From Micromonospora sp. NBC_01813 (lineage in GTDB: Bacteria; Actinomycetota; Actinomycetes; Mycobacteriales; Micromonosporaceae): 64,000 nucleotides of DNA. Shown piece by piece: positions 9,059 to 18,981 of the stretch. Location: NCBI RefSeq assembly GCF_035917335.1, contig NZ_CP109067.1, positions 808,501 to 872,500 on the forward strand, read 5' to 3'. The translations under genes and the position numbers were made by a program. The notes beneath the pieces were generated by a model. That model saw only the letters and a program-made list of their open reading frames with translations, was not told the DNA's origin and searched no databases. Numbering within the stretch: the stretch's first letter is position 1; each line of letters begins with the position of its first letter.

Positions 9059-10357
9059 CTATCCGGCCGGCTGGTCGAGCTGGCTCGGCGGGTCACCGCT
9101 GAGCTCGCTCACGCGGTGCGGCAACCAGGCGGTGACCACGAACCCGGACCGGTCGTCCGGACCGGCCGCGAAGCTGCCGCCGAGCAGCCCGGCCCGTTCC
9201 CGCATCCCGATGACGCCGTGGCCCCCGGTGGACGGCTGCACACCCGTGGCCAGGCGGGCGGGCCCGTTGCTGACCCGGACCACCAGCCGGGCGGGGGTCA
9301 CCCGCAGCTCGACCCGTACGCGCGCGCCCGGCGCGTGCCGTCCGGTGTTGGCCAGCGCCTCCTGCACGATCCGGTACGCCGCCAACCCGACCGGTGCGGC
9401 CAGCACGATCTGGTCGAGTCGCGGATCCGAGACAAGCTTCACGTCCAGACCCGCCCGGCGGGTGGCCTCGACCAGCTCGGCGACATCGGCGAGTCCGGGT
9501 TGTGGGCTGCGCTGTGCCTGTTCGGTCTCGCTGCGCAGCACCGCGAGCAGCCGGCGCATGTCGGTGAGTGCGGACCGGGCGGCGCCGGCGATCGCGGTGA
9601 ACTCGTCGCGGGTCGGCCCGGACATCCCGGTCAGCCGGTACGGCGCCGTCTCCGCCTGCACCGCGATCATCGACATGTGGTGGGCGACCACGTCGTGCAT
9701 CTCCCGGGCGATCCGGGCGCGTTCCTCCAGCACCGCCCGCCGCTCGATCTCCTGCTGGGTGACGACGGTCTGGTTGGCCAACGCGTGCTGGCTGGCGCGC
9801 CGCCGACGTACCTGGTCCGCGACCGCGATGACCACCGTGACAAGCGTAATGATCAGGAGGTTGTCGTCCGGGCCCGCGAGCGCCAGGATCGGCAACGCGG
9901 TGACGGCCCCCGCCGCCGCCGAGACCGGCAGGTCGGCCCGGCCGGCGAGCACCGCGAGTACGAAGAGCAGCACCAGAATCTGCAGCGGACTCCACGGCTC
10001 CGAGTACGGGTACCACGTACCGCTGAGGAACAGCAGCACGAACGTCGCGCGCCAGGCCCACAACGGCCGGTGGAAGGCGAACGCCGCCGGTGCGACCGAG
10101 ACGAAGCCGAGGATCAGTCCGAAGGGCGCGAGCAGGTGGTCGGCGGTCTGCAGGTCGAACGCGGCGACCGCGCTGAGGATGAGGAACAGTACGAATGCCA
10201 GCCACCGGCCGACGACCCGCCACCGGCCGGGTGGCCCGGTGGCCGGTGCCGGCGGATAGTCCGGTCCGACGACCAGCCGACACAGGACCTGCACCGCCTG
10301 GGGGACCACCGTGCCGCTCACCAGTGCGAGGCTACGACCGGACCGACCAGATGTCAT
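9059..10357 (-). CDS. Sensor histidine kinase (HisKA_3 type)
   Basis: A 432-residue histidine kinase with a membrane-embedded N-terminal half (about residues 15-175, several hydrophobic helices, no large extracellular loop). A HisKA_3 dimerisation domain follows with the phospho-acceptor His in 'ARIAREMHDVVAHHMSMI'. The C-terminal HATPase_c domain carries 'GGHGVIGMRERAGLLGGSF'. It pairs with the NarL-type regulator immediately downstream. The lack of an obvious extracellular sensor suggests a signal perceived in or at the membrane. Confidence 0.92.
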   Translation of the reverse strand: MTSGRSGRSLALVSGTVVPQAVQVLCRLVVGPDYPPAPATGPPGRWRVVGRWLAFVLFLILSAVAAFDLQTADHLLAPFGLILGFVSVAPAAFAFHRPLWAWRATFVLLFLSGTWYPYSEPWSPLQILVLLFVLAVLAGRADLPVSAAAGAVTALPILALAGPDDNLLIITLVTVVIAVADQVRRRRASQHALANQTVVTQQEIERRAVLEERARIAREMHDVVAHHMSMIAVQAETAPYRLTGMSGPTRDEFTAIAGAARSALTDMRRLLAVLRSETEQAQRSPQPGLADVAELVEATRRAGLDVKLVSDPRLDQIVLAAPVGLAAYRIVQEALANTGRHAPGARVRVELRVTPARLVVRVSNGPARLATGVQPSTGGHGVIGMRERAGLLGGSFAAGPDDRSGFVVTAWLPHRVSELSGDPPSQLDQPAG

Positions 10358-10404
10358 GACACCGTGGGGCTAGTACCCCCGGGTTACTGCTTACCCGGCG
10401 GTAG

Positions 10405-11154
<750 letters not shown>

Positions 11155-11229
11155 CGGTCCGTCCCGCCTGACCCGGCCCTGCCGTGCCCAGCCACGACCC
11201 CGGCTGTCGAACCTTGAATGGAGAAACCT

Positions 11230-11997
11230 GTGTCCGCACTGCTGGCCGGTAAGCGGCTGCTCGTCACCGGCGTCATCACCGACCAGTCGATCGCCTTCTC
11301 GGTCGCCAAGCTCGCCCAGGAGAACGGCGCCACCGTCGTGCTGACCGGCTTCGGCCGGATGTCACTGGTGGAGCGGATCGCGAAGCGGCTGCCGGAACCG
11401 GCGCCGGTGATCGAGCTCGACGTGACCAACCCGGAGCATCTGGCCGGCCTCGCCGACAAGGTACGCGAGCACGTCGACGGCCTCGACGGCGTCGTGCACT
11501 CGATCGGCTTCGCCCCGCAGAGCTGCCTCGGCGGCGGGTTCCTCGACGCGCCGTGGGAGGACGTGGCGACCGCCCTGCACGTCTCGACCTTCTCGTACAA
11601 GTCGCTGGCGATGGCGGCGTTGCCGCTGATGCGCCCGGGCGGCGCGGTGGTCGGGCTCACCTTCGACGCCACCCTCGCCTGGCCGGTGTACGACTGGATG
11701 GGCGTGGCCAAGGCCGGTCTGGAGTCAGCCTCCCGCTACCTGGCGCTGCACCTGGGGCCGAAGGGGATCCGCAGCAACCTGGTCGCCGCCGGACCGCTGC
11801 GTACCATGGCGGCGAAGTCGATCCCCGGCTTCGAGGCCTTCGAGCACGCCTGGACGGAGCGGGCCCCGCTGGGCTGGCAGCTCTCCGACCAGGAGCCGGC
11901 CGCACGGGCGTGCCTGGCGCTGCTGTCCGACTGGTTCCCGGCCACCACCGGGGAGATCGTCCACGTCGACGGCGGCTACCACGCCATCGGTGCCTGA
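11230..11997 (+). CDS. fabI: Enoyl-[acyl-carrier-protein] reductase (InhA/FabI type)
   Basis: A 255-residue NADH-dependent enoyl-ACP reductase, the last step of each fatty acid elongation cycle. It opens with 'LLVTGVITDQSIAFSVAKLA', the FabI/InhA cofactor motif, and has the Tyr-x6-Lys catalytic pair Y154/K161 in 'YDWMGVAKAG'. I chose GTG 11230, which has a GGAGA ribosome site about 6 bp upstream; an in-frame ATG at 11218 overlaps that site. The C-terminal 'GEIVHVDGGYHAIGA' is typical of the InhA group. Confidence 0.93.
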   Translation: MSALLAGKRLLVTGVITDQSIAFSVAKLAQENGATVVLTGFGRMSLVERIAKRLPEPAPVIELDVTNPEHLAGLADKVREHVDGLDGVVHSIGFAPQSCLGGGFLDAPWEDVATALHVSTFSYKSLAMAALPLMRPGGAVVGLTFDATLAWPVYDWMGVAKAGLESASRYLALHLGPKGIRSNLVAAGPLRTMAAKSIPGFEAFEHAWTERAPLGWQLSDQEPAARACLALLSDWFPATTGEIVHVDGGYHAIGA

Positions 11998-12060
11998 CCC
12001 GAAGCACGTGATCGGGGTGCGCCGCCGCCGGCCCGGGCGCGACCAGGAAGAATGACGACC

Positions 12061-13104
12061 ATGGTGTACGACGCACTGGTCCTGCTCTCGTTCGGCGGCC
12101 CGGAAGGGCCCGACGACGTGCTGCCCTTCCTGACCAACGTCACCCGGGGGCGCAACGTGCCGCCGGAGCGGCTCGCGGAGGTCGCCGAGCACTACCAGCA
12201 CTTCGGCGGCGTGTCGCCGATCAATCAGCAGTGCCGGGACCTGCTCGCCGCGATCCAGGCCGACTTCGCCGCCAACGGGCTCGACCTGCCGATCTACTGG
12301 GGCAACCGGAACTGGCATCCGATGCTGACCGACACGGTGGCGCGGATGCGTGACGACGGGGTGCGCCACGCGCTCGGCTTCGCCACCAGCGCCTACGGCG
12401 GATACTCGTCGTGCCGGCAGTACCAGGAGGACATCGCGGCGGCCCGGGCGGCGGTCGGCCCGGACGCCCCGGTGATCGACAAGCTGCGGCAGTTCCACGA
12501 CCACCCCGGGTTCGTCGGCCCGCACGCCGAGGCGGTCCGGGCCGCCGTGGGCACGCTGGATCCGGCCGTACGCGGGCGCACCCGGCTGGTGTTCACCGCC
12601 CACTCGATCCCGGACGCCATGGCGGCGGCCGCTGGCCCCGACGGGGGGCGCTACCAGGCCCAGCTGGCCGAGACCGCCCGGCTGGTCGCCGCCGGCGCCG
12701 CGCCGGATCTGCCGTACGACCTGGTCTGGCAGAGCAGGTCCGGGCCGCCGCAGGTGCCGTGGCTGGAGCCGGACATCAACGACCACCTGCGTGACCTGGC
12801 CGGGCAGGGCGTGACCGCCGTGGTGGTCAGCCCGATCGGGTTCGTCTCCGACCACCTCGAGGTGGTGTGGGATCTGGACACCGAGGCGGCCGCGACCGCC
12901 AAGGAGCTCGGGCTGGCGTACGTCCGGGCCGGCACGCCGGGGACGCACCCGGGGTTCGTCACCATGGTCCGCGAGTTGGTGTCGGAGCGAATTGACCCGC
13001 GCGACACCGGGGCGCGACACCGCCTCGGTACGCTGCCAATCTGGGACACCTGCCCGGTGAACTGCTGCACCACCCCCGCCACCACCCCCCGGAGACCGTC
13101 GTGA
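12061..13104 (+). CDS. hemH: Ferrochelatase (coproporphyrin III ferrochelatase type)
   Basis: A 347-residue ferrochelatase that inserts Fe(II) into a porphyrin; in actinobacteria the known substrate is coproporphyrin III (CpfC). Visible motifs are '[13 protein letters not shown]' at the N-terminus, '[15 protein letters not shown]' near residue 110, 'FTAHSIP' carrying the catalytic His, and a C-terminal 'TCPVNCC' cysteine cluster that, with the Cys of YSSC, fits the [2Fe-2S] site of actinobacterial enzymes. ATG 12061 lies 10 bp after AGGAAG; the ATG at 12052 would overlap that site. The stop overlaps the next gene in a GTGA. Confidence 0.92.
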   Translation: MVYDALVLLSFGGPEGPDDVLPFLTNVTRGRNVPPERLAEVAEHYQHFGGVSPINQQCRDLLAAIQADFAANGLDLPIYWGNRNWHPMLTDTVARMRDDGVRHALGFATSAYGGYSSCRQYQEDIAAARAAVGPDAPVIDKLRQFHDHPGFVGPHAEAVRAAVGTLDPAVRGRTRLVFTAHSIPDAMAAAAGPDGGRYQAQLAETARLVAAGAAPDLPYDLVWQSRSGPPQVPWLEPDINDHLRDLAGQGVTAVVVSPIGFVSDHLEVVWDLDTEAAATAKELGLAYVRAGTPGTHPGFVTMVRELVSERIDPRDTGARHRLGTLPIWDTCPVNCCTTPATTPRRPS

Positions 13105-13880
13105 TCGACCGCAAGCCCGTCGAGAGTTGGCTGACCGACATGGACGGCGTGCTGGTGCACGAAGGCCAGCCGGTCCCCGGTGCCCCGGAGTTCATCAACC
13201 GGCTGCGTACCTCGGGCAAGCCGTTCCTGGTGTTGACGAACAACTCGATCTACACGCCCCGGGATCTGCAGGCGCGGCTCACCCGGATGGGTTTCGACGT
13301 GCCGGAGCAGGCGATCTGGACGGCGGCCCTGGCCACCGCCCAGTTCCTCGCCGATCAGCGCCCGGGTGGCACGGCGTACGTGATCGGTGAGGCCGGGCTG
13401 ACCACGGCGATGCACGCGGTCGGCTACATCCTGAGCGACTACGCCCCGGACTACGTGGTGTTGGGGGAGACCCGCACCTACAGCTTCGAGGCGATCACCA
13501 AGGCGGTCCGGCTGATCAACGACGGTGCCCGGTTCATCTGTACCAACCCGGATCCGACCGGGCCGTCGACCGAGGGCGCGTTGCCGGCGGCCGGGTCGGT
13601 GGCGGCGATGATCTCGAAGGCGACCGGGGTGGAGCCGTACTTCGTCGGCAAGCCGAACCCGATGATGATGCGGTCGGCGTTGAACACGATCGACGCGCAC
13701 TCGGAGAGCACCGCGATGATCGGCGACCGGATGGACACCGACGTGTTGTGCGGGCTGGAGGCGGGTCTGCAGACGATCCTGGTGCTCACCGGGATCAGCA
13801 ACCGGGCCGACATCGACCGTTATCCGTACCGGCCGTCCCGGATCGTCCCGTCGGTGGCCGACCTGATCGACGAGATCTGA
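13101..13880 (+). CDS. HAD-IIA family sugar/nucleotide phosphatase (NagD-like)
   Basis: A 259-residue HAD-superfamily hydrolase of subclass IIA. The catalytic DxD is D13/D15 in '[12 protein letters not shown]'. Motif II is 'VLTNNSIY', and motif IV is '[10 protein letters not shown]' near residue 210. NagD-like enzymes dephosphorylate small phosphometabolites; the substrate here is unknown. Its GTG overlaps the ferrochelatase stop, so it is translated as the fourth gene of the fabG operon. Confidence 0.9.
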   Translation: MIDRKPVESWLTDMDGVLVHEGQPVPGAPEFINRLRTSGKPFLVLTNNSIYTPRDLQARLTRMGFDVPEQAIWTAALATAQFLADQRPGGTAYVIGEAGLTTAMHAVGYILSDYAPDYVVLGETRTYSFEAITKAVRLINDGARFICTNPDPTGPSTEGALPAAGSVAAMISKATGVEPYFVGKPNPMMMRSALNTIDAHSESTAMIGDRMDTDVLCGLEAGLQTILVLTGISNRADIDRYPYRPSRIVPSVADLIDEI

Positions 13881-13910
13881 CCCAAGATCGCGGCGGAAGT
13901 CGGGGCGGAG

Positions 13911-14702
13911 TTACGCGCGGAGGGGGGCGTTGCAGGCGGCGACCAGTGCCCGGCGGCAGGCGATGGTGAGTGGCCGCAGCGCGGCGTCGCGCTGCTGGAC
14001 CTCGTACCCGTTGACCGCCCCACCCGGCGCCGCGTGTTCGGCCAACGCCAGCACCTGATCCAGGATGCCGGCCCGGGCGAACAGCCGCCGGGCCCGCGGG
14101 TCGAAACCGGGCGGCAGATCCATCCCCGCGTCCGGCCGGCGCAGCGCGGCCAGGGCACCGGCCAGCTCCGGCCGCCAGTGGGCGATGTCCAGCCGGGTCA
14201 GCGTCGTGGTCGCCTCGACGAGGGCGGTGGAAAGCTCCGCCTCCGCCTCGGCGGCCCCCGGCTCGCCGTGACCGTTGCGCGGAAGCTCCTGCGGCAGCGG
14301 GTAGACCCGCCACAGCACCGTCTCGAACGTCACGCCGGAGCCCGAGGTGTGGCTGCGTACCTCGGGGATGACGCCGAGCCCCCGGGCCACCACCGCCTCG
14401 CCGGCCAGCAGCGCCGCACCGGTGAACTCACCCGGTCCGGGCAGCCCACGGGGGTCGCCGGGCGCCGGCAACGCCAGCCGGATCTCGTCGGGGCTCAGCT
14501 TCGCGAAGCAGGACAGCGCGTCGCGCAGCGGCAGGTCGGTCCAGGCGCCGGGGGCGTCGGCGACCAGATGCTCCTCGTCGCCGGCGATCTGGTCGGCGAG
14601 TTCGTCGTACGGCACCAGCCCGGCGCGCCACGCGCGCACCCAGGTCACGAATCGGCTGGACCGGCGCGCGACGAGGGTCGCCGCGCCTGCTGCGGGGGAC
14701 AT
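13911..14702 (-). CDS. Conserved actinobacterial protein of unknown function
   Basis: A 263-residue soluble protein. Conserved-looking stretches include 'RFVTWVRAWRAGLVPYDELAD' at the N-terminus, 'LALPAPGDPRGLPGPGEFTG' and 'EVRSHTSGSGVTFE' in the middle. I recall homologues across Streptomyces and Micromonospora with the same stretches but no assigned function. The frame is open further upstream (to 15101) through sequence antisense to the DUF3097 gene; the ATG at 14702 begins the conserved part. It is convergent with the HAD gene. Confidence 0.75.
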   Translation of the reverse strand: MSPAAGAATLVARRSSRFVTWVRAWRAGLVPYDELADQIAGDEEHLVADAPGAWTDLPLRDALSCFAKLSPDEIRLALPAPGDPRGLPGPGEFTGAALLAGEAVVARGLGVIPEVRSHTSGSGVTFETVLWRVYPLPQELPRNGHGEPGAAEAEAELSTALVEATTTLTRLDIAHWRPELAGALAALRRPDAGMDLPPGFDPRARRLFARAGILDQVLALAEHAAPGGAVNGYEVQQRDAALRPLTIACRRALVAACNAPLRA

Positions 14703-14833
14703 GCAGGCTAGGGTACGTGCCCGGCACCCGGTTGTCTCGACACCGGGCACCGGGTCACCATCGGTGGGCGTACCGGGGGCGTGGTCGGCGCGTCGCCCGG
14801 TCGGGCCGGGCCGGCGCCGGCTAGCCTGCCCCG

Positions 14834-15658
14834 ATGGGTGGTGACGGGCGGTACGGCGACGACGTGCTGGCGGGCAACTGGCGTCGCCGCCGCACGGTGC
14901 CCGAGGTGGACGCCGAGCCGGAACTGGTCGTCGAGGACGCCGACTCGGGTTTCTGCGGCGCGGTCGTCGGCTTCGAATCCGGCGCGGTGACCCTTGAGGA
15001 CCGGCACGGTCGGCGCCGGCACTTCCCACTCGCCCCGGCGGCGTTCCTGCTCGACGGCCAGCCGGTGACGCTGCGCCGGCCGACCCAGTCGATGGCGACA
15101 CCCCGCCAGCGTCAGCGCACCGCCTCCGGGTCGGTCGCCGTCGGACGGCAGCCGGCCCGGGTGGCCCAGGCCAGCCGGATCTGGGTCGAAGGTGTGCACG
15201 ACGCCGCGTTGGTGGAACGGATCTGGGGCGACGACCTGCGGGTCGAGGGTGTGGTGGTCGAGCCGTTGGACGGCATCGACGACCTCGCCGCCGAGGTCGC
15301 CACGTTCGCCCCCGGCCCCCAGCGTCGGCTCGGGGTGCTGGTCGACCATCTGGTCCCCGGCTCGAAGGAGAGTCGGATCGTCGCCGCGGTCACCTCGCCG
15401 TACGTGCTGGTCACCGGGCATCCGTACGTGGATGTCTGGCAGGCGGTCAAACCTGACCGGGTCGGCTTACGCCAGTGGCCACAGGTGCCTCGTGGACAGC
15501 CCTGGAAGGAGGGTGTCTGCGCGGCGGTCGGGGTGGCCGAGCCGGCGGAGCTGTGGCGGCGGATCCTCTCCAACGTGCACAGCTACCAGGATGTGGAGAC
15601 GCCGTTGATCAACGCGATGGAGCGGCTGATCGACTTCGTCACCGTACCGCCGGAGTAG
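14834..15658 (+). CDS. DUF3097 family protein
   Basis: A 274-residue protein matching the actinobacterial DUF3097 family. It has an N-terminal small beta-rich domain ('GAVVGFESGAVTLEDRHGRRRHF') and a C-terminal domain with 'RIWVEGVHDAALVERIWGDDLR', 'LGVLVDHLVPGSKESRI' and 'HPYVDVWQAVKP'. The latter motifs resemble a TOPRIM-like fold, which would suggest nucleic acid or nucleotide handling, but this is inference. The gene stands alone between two minus-strand genes. Confidence 0.85.
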   Translation: MGGDGRYGDDVLAGNWRRRRTVPEVDAEPELVVEDADSGFCGAVVGFESGAVTLEDRHGRRRHFPLAPAAFLLDGQPVTLRRPTQSMATPRQRQRTASGSVAVGRQPARVAQASRIWVEGVHDAALVERIWGDDLRVEGVVVEPLDGIDDLAAEVATFAPGPQRRLGVLVDHLVPGSKESRIVAAVTSPYVLVTGHPYVDVWQAVKPDRVGLRQWPQVPRGQPWKEGVCAAVGVAEPAELWRRILSNVHSYQDVETPLINAMERLIDFVTVPPE

Positions 15659-15673
15659 GCCGGCACCCGACGG

Positions 15674-17065
15674 TCAGCCCAGGTCGTCGGGGTCGCGGGT
15701 GAAGACGAAGGTGGCGATGTCCAGCGCCGTCGGGGTCCCGGCCCGGTCCCGGCGTACGGCGAGGATCTCCCCGTGCTGTGCGCCGGAGCGTCCCCGCCAC
15801 CGGTCCGGGCTCTCGGGGCCGAACCGCGACGGTGCCGCCGGGGTCGGTCCGGTCTGGGTGAGGACGAGTTCCGCGACGTCGGCGTCCCAGGCCAGGTCGA
15901 ACTCCCGACCCATCCACCACCAGCGGCCGCAGACGGCGGCGATCTCCGGCGGCGGGGCCGTGCCGGGTCGCCACGGCGGTGGCCCCGCCGGCTCGGCGTC
16001 CAGGACGTCGCTGAGAATCCGCAGGCCGAGTTGGCGGATGGTGCCGTGGGCGAGGCCGTACGAGTTGGCGAAGGCGACGACGCCGGTGCCGGTGCGTCGG
16101 TGTACGGCGAGCAGCGCCACGTAGCCGGGCATGGAGCCGCCGTGTCCGGCGAAGACCCGGTCGCCGACCCGGTACAGCTCCGGTCCGAGGCCGTGGCCGC
16201 CGGTCCACCGGTCTGGGTCGTCGATCGCGACCGGTAGGCACATCTGCGCCATCGTGTCGGGGCAGAGCACCGCCGGGTCGGGGTCGGCGACGAACGCGGC
16301 CCAGCGGCTGAGGTCGGCGATGGTGGACCAGAGTTGACCGGCGGGGGCCATCGCCCCGGTGTCGGTGCGCGGCTCCTCGCGCAGCGTGCCGTGCCAGGGG
16401 TGCACCACGTAGCCCGGTGCGTACGGGGCGGCCGGGTGGTAGGTGGTGCGGGTCATGCCGAGCGGTTCGAGGATCCGGGTGGCGACGAGTTCGGCCCACC
16501 CGGTGCCGGTGATCCGGGTCAGCGCGGCGCCGAGCAGCCCGTACGCCAGGTTGGAGTAGTGGTAGGTCCGGTGCGCGGCGAAGGCGATCTTGCCGGGGTG
16601 CAGGGTGGCCAGCAGGCCGGCGACGTCGGTGCCGGTGGTCCGTTCCCACCAGCCGTCGGTGTCCGGCTCACGCTGCAGGCCGGCGGCGTGGCCGAGCAGT
16701 TGACGCAGGGTGATCCGGTCGAACGGGACGTCGGGCAGATGCCGACGCAACGGGTCGTCGAGGTCGAGCCGACCGGCGTCGCGCAGTTGCAGCACGAGCG
16801 TGGCGGTGAGCGTCTTGGTGACGGAGCCGATCCGGTACTGCAGGTCCGGGTGCGGCGCCGGGTGCTCGCCGGCGCCAGCGACGTGGAGCAGCCGGCCGCC
16901 CCGGACGACGCCTACGATGATGGAGGGTGCTCGTCCCCGGGACTGGGCTTCGGCGACGGCGGCGTCGATCCGCGCGACGCTGCCGGGCGCAAGCGCGGTA
17001 CTGCCGGGCAGGTGCGCGCTGCCGGCCGCCAGTGCGGTGCTGCCGGGCGGATGGGGAACGGACAC
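15674..17065 (-). CDS. Serine hydrolase, beta-lactamase class C family
   Basis: A 463-residue member of the beta-lactamase / D-aminopeptidase / esterase family. The catalytic SxxK is SVTK at 81-84, the second motif is 'YSN' in 'YHYSNLAYGLLG' near residue 170, and a 'GHGG' motif stands in the third-motif position. The first 30 residues contain imperfect 'LPGSTALAPGS' repeats and no clear signal peptide, so the enzyme may be cytoplasmic. An AGGAG site lies about 11 bp before the GTG. The substrate is unknown. Confidence 0.85.
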   Translation of the reverse strand: MSVPHPPGSTALAAGSAHLPGSTALAPGSVARIDAAVAEAQSRGRAPSIIVGVVRGGRLLHVAGAGEHPAPHPDLQYRIGSVTKTLTATLVLQLRDAGRLDLDDPLRRHLPDVPFDRITLRQLLGHAAGLQREPDTDGWWERTTGTDVAGLLATLHPGKIAFAAHRTYHYSNLAYGLLGAALTRITGTGWAELVATRILEPLGMTRTTYHPAAPYAPGYVVHPWHGTLREEPRTDTGAMAPAGQLWSTIADLSRWAAFVADPDPAVLCPDTMAQMCLPVAIDDPDRWTGGHGLGPELYRVGDRVFAGHGGSMPGYVALLAVHRRTGTGVVAFANSYGLAHGTIRQLGLRILSDVLDAEPAGPPPWRPGTAPPPEIAAVCGRWWWMGREFDLAWDADVAELVLTQTGPTPAAPSRFGPESPDRWRGRSGAQHGEILAVRRDRAGTPTALDIATFVFTRDPDDLG

Positions 17066-17192
17066 AGCCGGATCACTCCTTTACGTGATGATATGAACCC
17101 TGTGCGTGCCAGCTTGGATGGTCGGCCCGAAATATGTCTGATATGCCGGGATTGAAGTCGCCGCTCGTGCGTGTACATGTCACGATCGGTAG

Positions 17193-17651
17193 GTGGAACC
17201 CGTCCTGTGGATCGTATTGGGCGTCGTACTGGCGATCGCGGAGCTGTTCACCGCCTCGCTGTTCCTCGTCATGTTCGCCGCGGGAGCGTTCGCGGCGGCC
17301 GTCGCCGCCGCGCTCGGCGCGCCGGTCGCGGTGCAGGCGCTGGTCTTCGCCGCCGTCTCGGCGTTGTCGGTGCTCGCCGTCCGCCCGGTCATCCGGCGGC
17401 ACCGGGGGTCCGCGCGCGACGACGGCGACGAGCCGTTCGGGGTGGCGGCGATCGAGGGGGCATCGGCGCTGGTGCTGGAGCAGGTCGACGCCGACAGCGG
17501 CCGGGTGAAGATCGACGGTGAGTCGTGGAGCGCCCGAGCGTACGACAGTACCCAGGTGCTGGCTCCCGGCGAGCGGGTACGGGTCATCGAGGTCAAGGGA
17601 GTGACCGCCATGGTGTGGCGCGACGAGTTCACCGGCGGTGAAATGCCCTGA
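17193..17651 (+). CDS. NfeD family membrane protein
   Basis: A 152-residue short NfeD protein with closely spaced N-terminal hydrophobic helices (about residues 3-60) and a C-terminal OB-fold-like domain ('VDADSGRVKIDGESWSARAYD'). NfeD proteins partner stomatin-like SPFH proteins, and such a gene follows 32 bp downstream, so the two are expected to form a membrane microdomain complex. The GTG start has no clear ribosome site; a CACGAT hexamer 6 bp upstream could be a -10 box for a leaderless message. Confidence 0.88.
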   Translation: MEPVLWIVLGVVLAIAELFTASLFLVMFAAGAFAAAVAAALGAPVAVQALVFAAVSALSVLAVRPVIRRHRGSARDDGDEPFGVAAIEGASALVLEQVDADSGRVKIDGESWSARAYDSTQVLAPGERVRVIEVKGVTAMVWRDEFTGGEMP

Positions 17652-17683
17652 ATCGTCCAGAGTGATGAAAAGGTGAGCAAACA

Positions 17684-18805
17684 ATGGATGTAGCGATCGC
17701 GGTGCTGGTCGGGGCGATAGCCCTGATCACAGTGATCACCCTGATGCGGGCGGTGCGCATCGTCCCGCAGCAGCGGATGGACGTGGTGGAGCGGCTCGGC
17801 CGGTACCAACGCACCATGACGCCCGGCCTGAACCTGCTCGTCCCGTTCGTCGACACGGTGCGCGCCAAGGTCGACATGCGCGAGCAGGTGGTGAGCTTCC
17901 CGCCCCAGCCGGTGATCACCTCCGACAACCTGGTCGTCTCCATCGACACCGTCCTCTACTTCAAGGTCGTCGAACCCCGCGCGGCCACCTACGAGATCGC
18001 CAACTTCCTGCAGGCGATCGAGCAGCTCACCGTCACCACCCTGCGTAACGTCATCGGCTCGCTCGACCTGGAGAGCGCGTTGACCAGCCGTGAGGAGATC
18101 AACCGGCACCTGTCCGGCGTACTCGACGAGACCACCGGCCGGTGGGGCATCAAGGTGACCCGGGTGGAGATCAAGGCGATCGAGCCGCCGCCGAGTATCC
18201 GTGACTCGATGGAGAAGCAGATGCGGGCCGAGCGGGACCGCCGGGCCGCCATCCTCACCGCCGAAGGGCACAAGCAGTCCCAGATCCTCAGCGCCGAAGG
18301 CGAGAAGCAGGCGTCGGTGCTGCGCGCCGACGGTGACCGGCAGGCCAGGATCCTGCAGGCCGAGGGCCAAGCCAAGGCGATCCGGACCGTCTTCGACGCG
18401 ATCCACCAGGCGAATCCGAGCCAGAAGGTGCTCGCCTACCAGTACCTGCAGGCCCTGCCGCAGATTGCCAACGGCCAGGCCAGCAAGGTGTGGATCGTGC
18501 CGGCAGAGCTGACCAAGGCCCTCGAAGGCCTCGGCGGCGCACTCGGCGGACTCGGCCAGATGGTCGGCGACGCGCCGTCCCAGGAGATCGACTCCGATGC
18601 CGTGGAGCGGGAGGCTGCCGAGGCCGCGCAGGCGGCGGCGGCCGAGGCACAACGGGTAAACGACGAGGTGCGGGCCGCCGAGCAGGTGGTCAAGGGCGGC
18701 ACCGCCCGGCCCGCCGGGCTGCCCGCCCCCGAGCCGGTGCCCGCCGCCGACCTGCTCAACGAGATCAACGCCAAGCAGCACCAACCCGAGGTCGAACGCG
18801 GCTGA
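17684..18805 (+). CDS. SPFH/Band 7 domain protein (stomatin/QmcA-like)
   Basis: A 373-residue SPFH protein with one N-terminal membrane helix (about 3-22), the SPFH domain (about 25-190, including 'VERLGRYQRTMTPGLNLLVPFVD'), and a long Ala/Glu/Lys-rich helical region (about 185-260) likely to form a coiled coil. A less conserved Ala/Glu-rich tail follows. It lies directly after the NfeD gene, the typical pairing. Such proteins assemble into large membrane rings implicated in membrane organisation and protein quality control. Confidence 0.92.
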   Translation: MDVAIAVLVGAIALITVITLMRAVRIVPQQRMDVVERLGRYQRTMTPGLNLLVPFVDTVRAKVDMREQVVSFPPQPVITSDNLVVSIDTVLYFKVVEPRAATYEIANFLQAIEQLTVTTLRNVIGSLDLESALTSREEINRHLSGVLDETTGRWGIKVTRVEIKAIEPPPSIRDSMEKQMRAERDRRAAILTAEGHKQSQILSAEGEKQASVLRADGDRQARILQAEGQAKAIRTVFDAIHQANPSQKVLAYQYLQALPQIANGQASKVWIVPAELTKALEGLGGALGGLGQMVGDAPSQEIDSDAVEREAAEAAQAAAAEAQRVNDEVRAAEQVVKGGTARPAGLPAPEPVPAADLLNEINAKQHQPEVERG

Positions 18806-18860
18806 GGGTCGAAATACGAAGAATCCCCGCGTGCCGGCCCCGGCGCCTGTCACGATCAAC

Positions 18861-18936
18861 CGGTCGGTGACGACCAGTCACGACTCCATCGGTCAGTGAC
18901 GAGCAGTCACCGGTTCCACCGGTCAGTGACGAACAG
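18861..18936. repeat. Three direct repeats, two of them palindromic, upstream of a membrane protein gene
   Basis: Three 17-bp direct repeats of consensus CGGTCRGTGACGAVCAG occur at 18861-18877, 18890-18906 and 18920-18936, spaced 29 and 30 bp apart (about three helical turns). The first two extend into GTGAC-N5-GTCAC palindromes; the third has lost the right half. They lie 45-120 bp before the ATG of the downstream membrane protein gene, so an array of regulator binding sites is the likely meaning. The regulator is unknown. Confidence 0.55.
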
Positions 18937-18981
18937 GCGCGGGGCTCGGGTGAGCCCCGCACCGCGCGGGAGGACGACACC

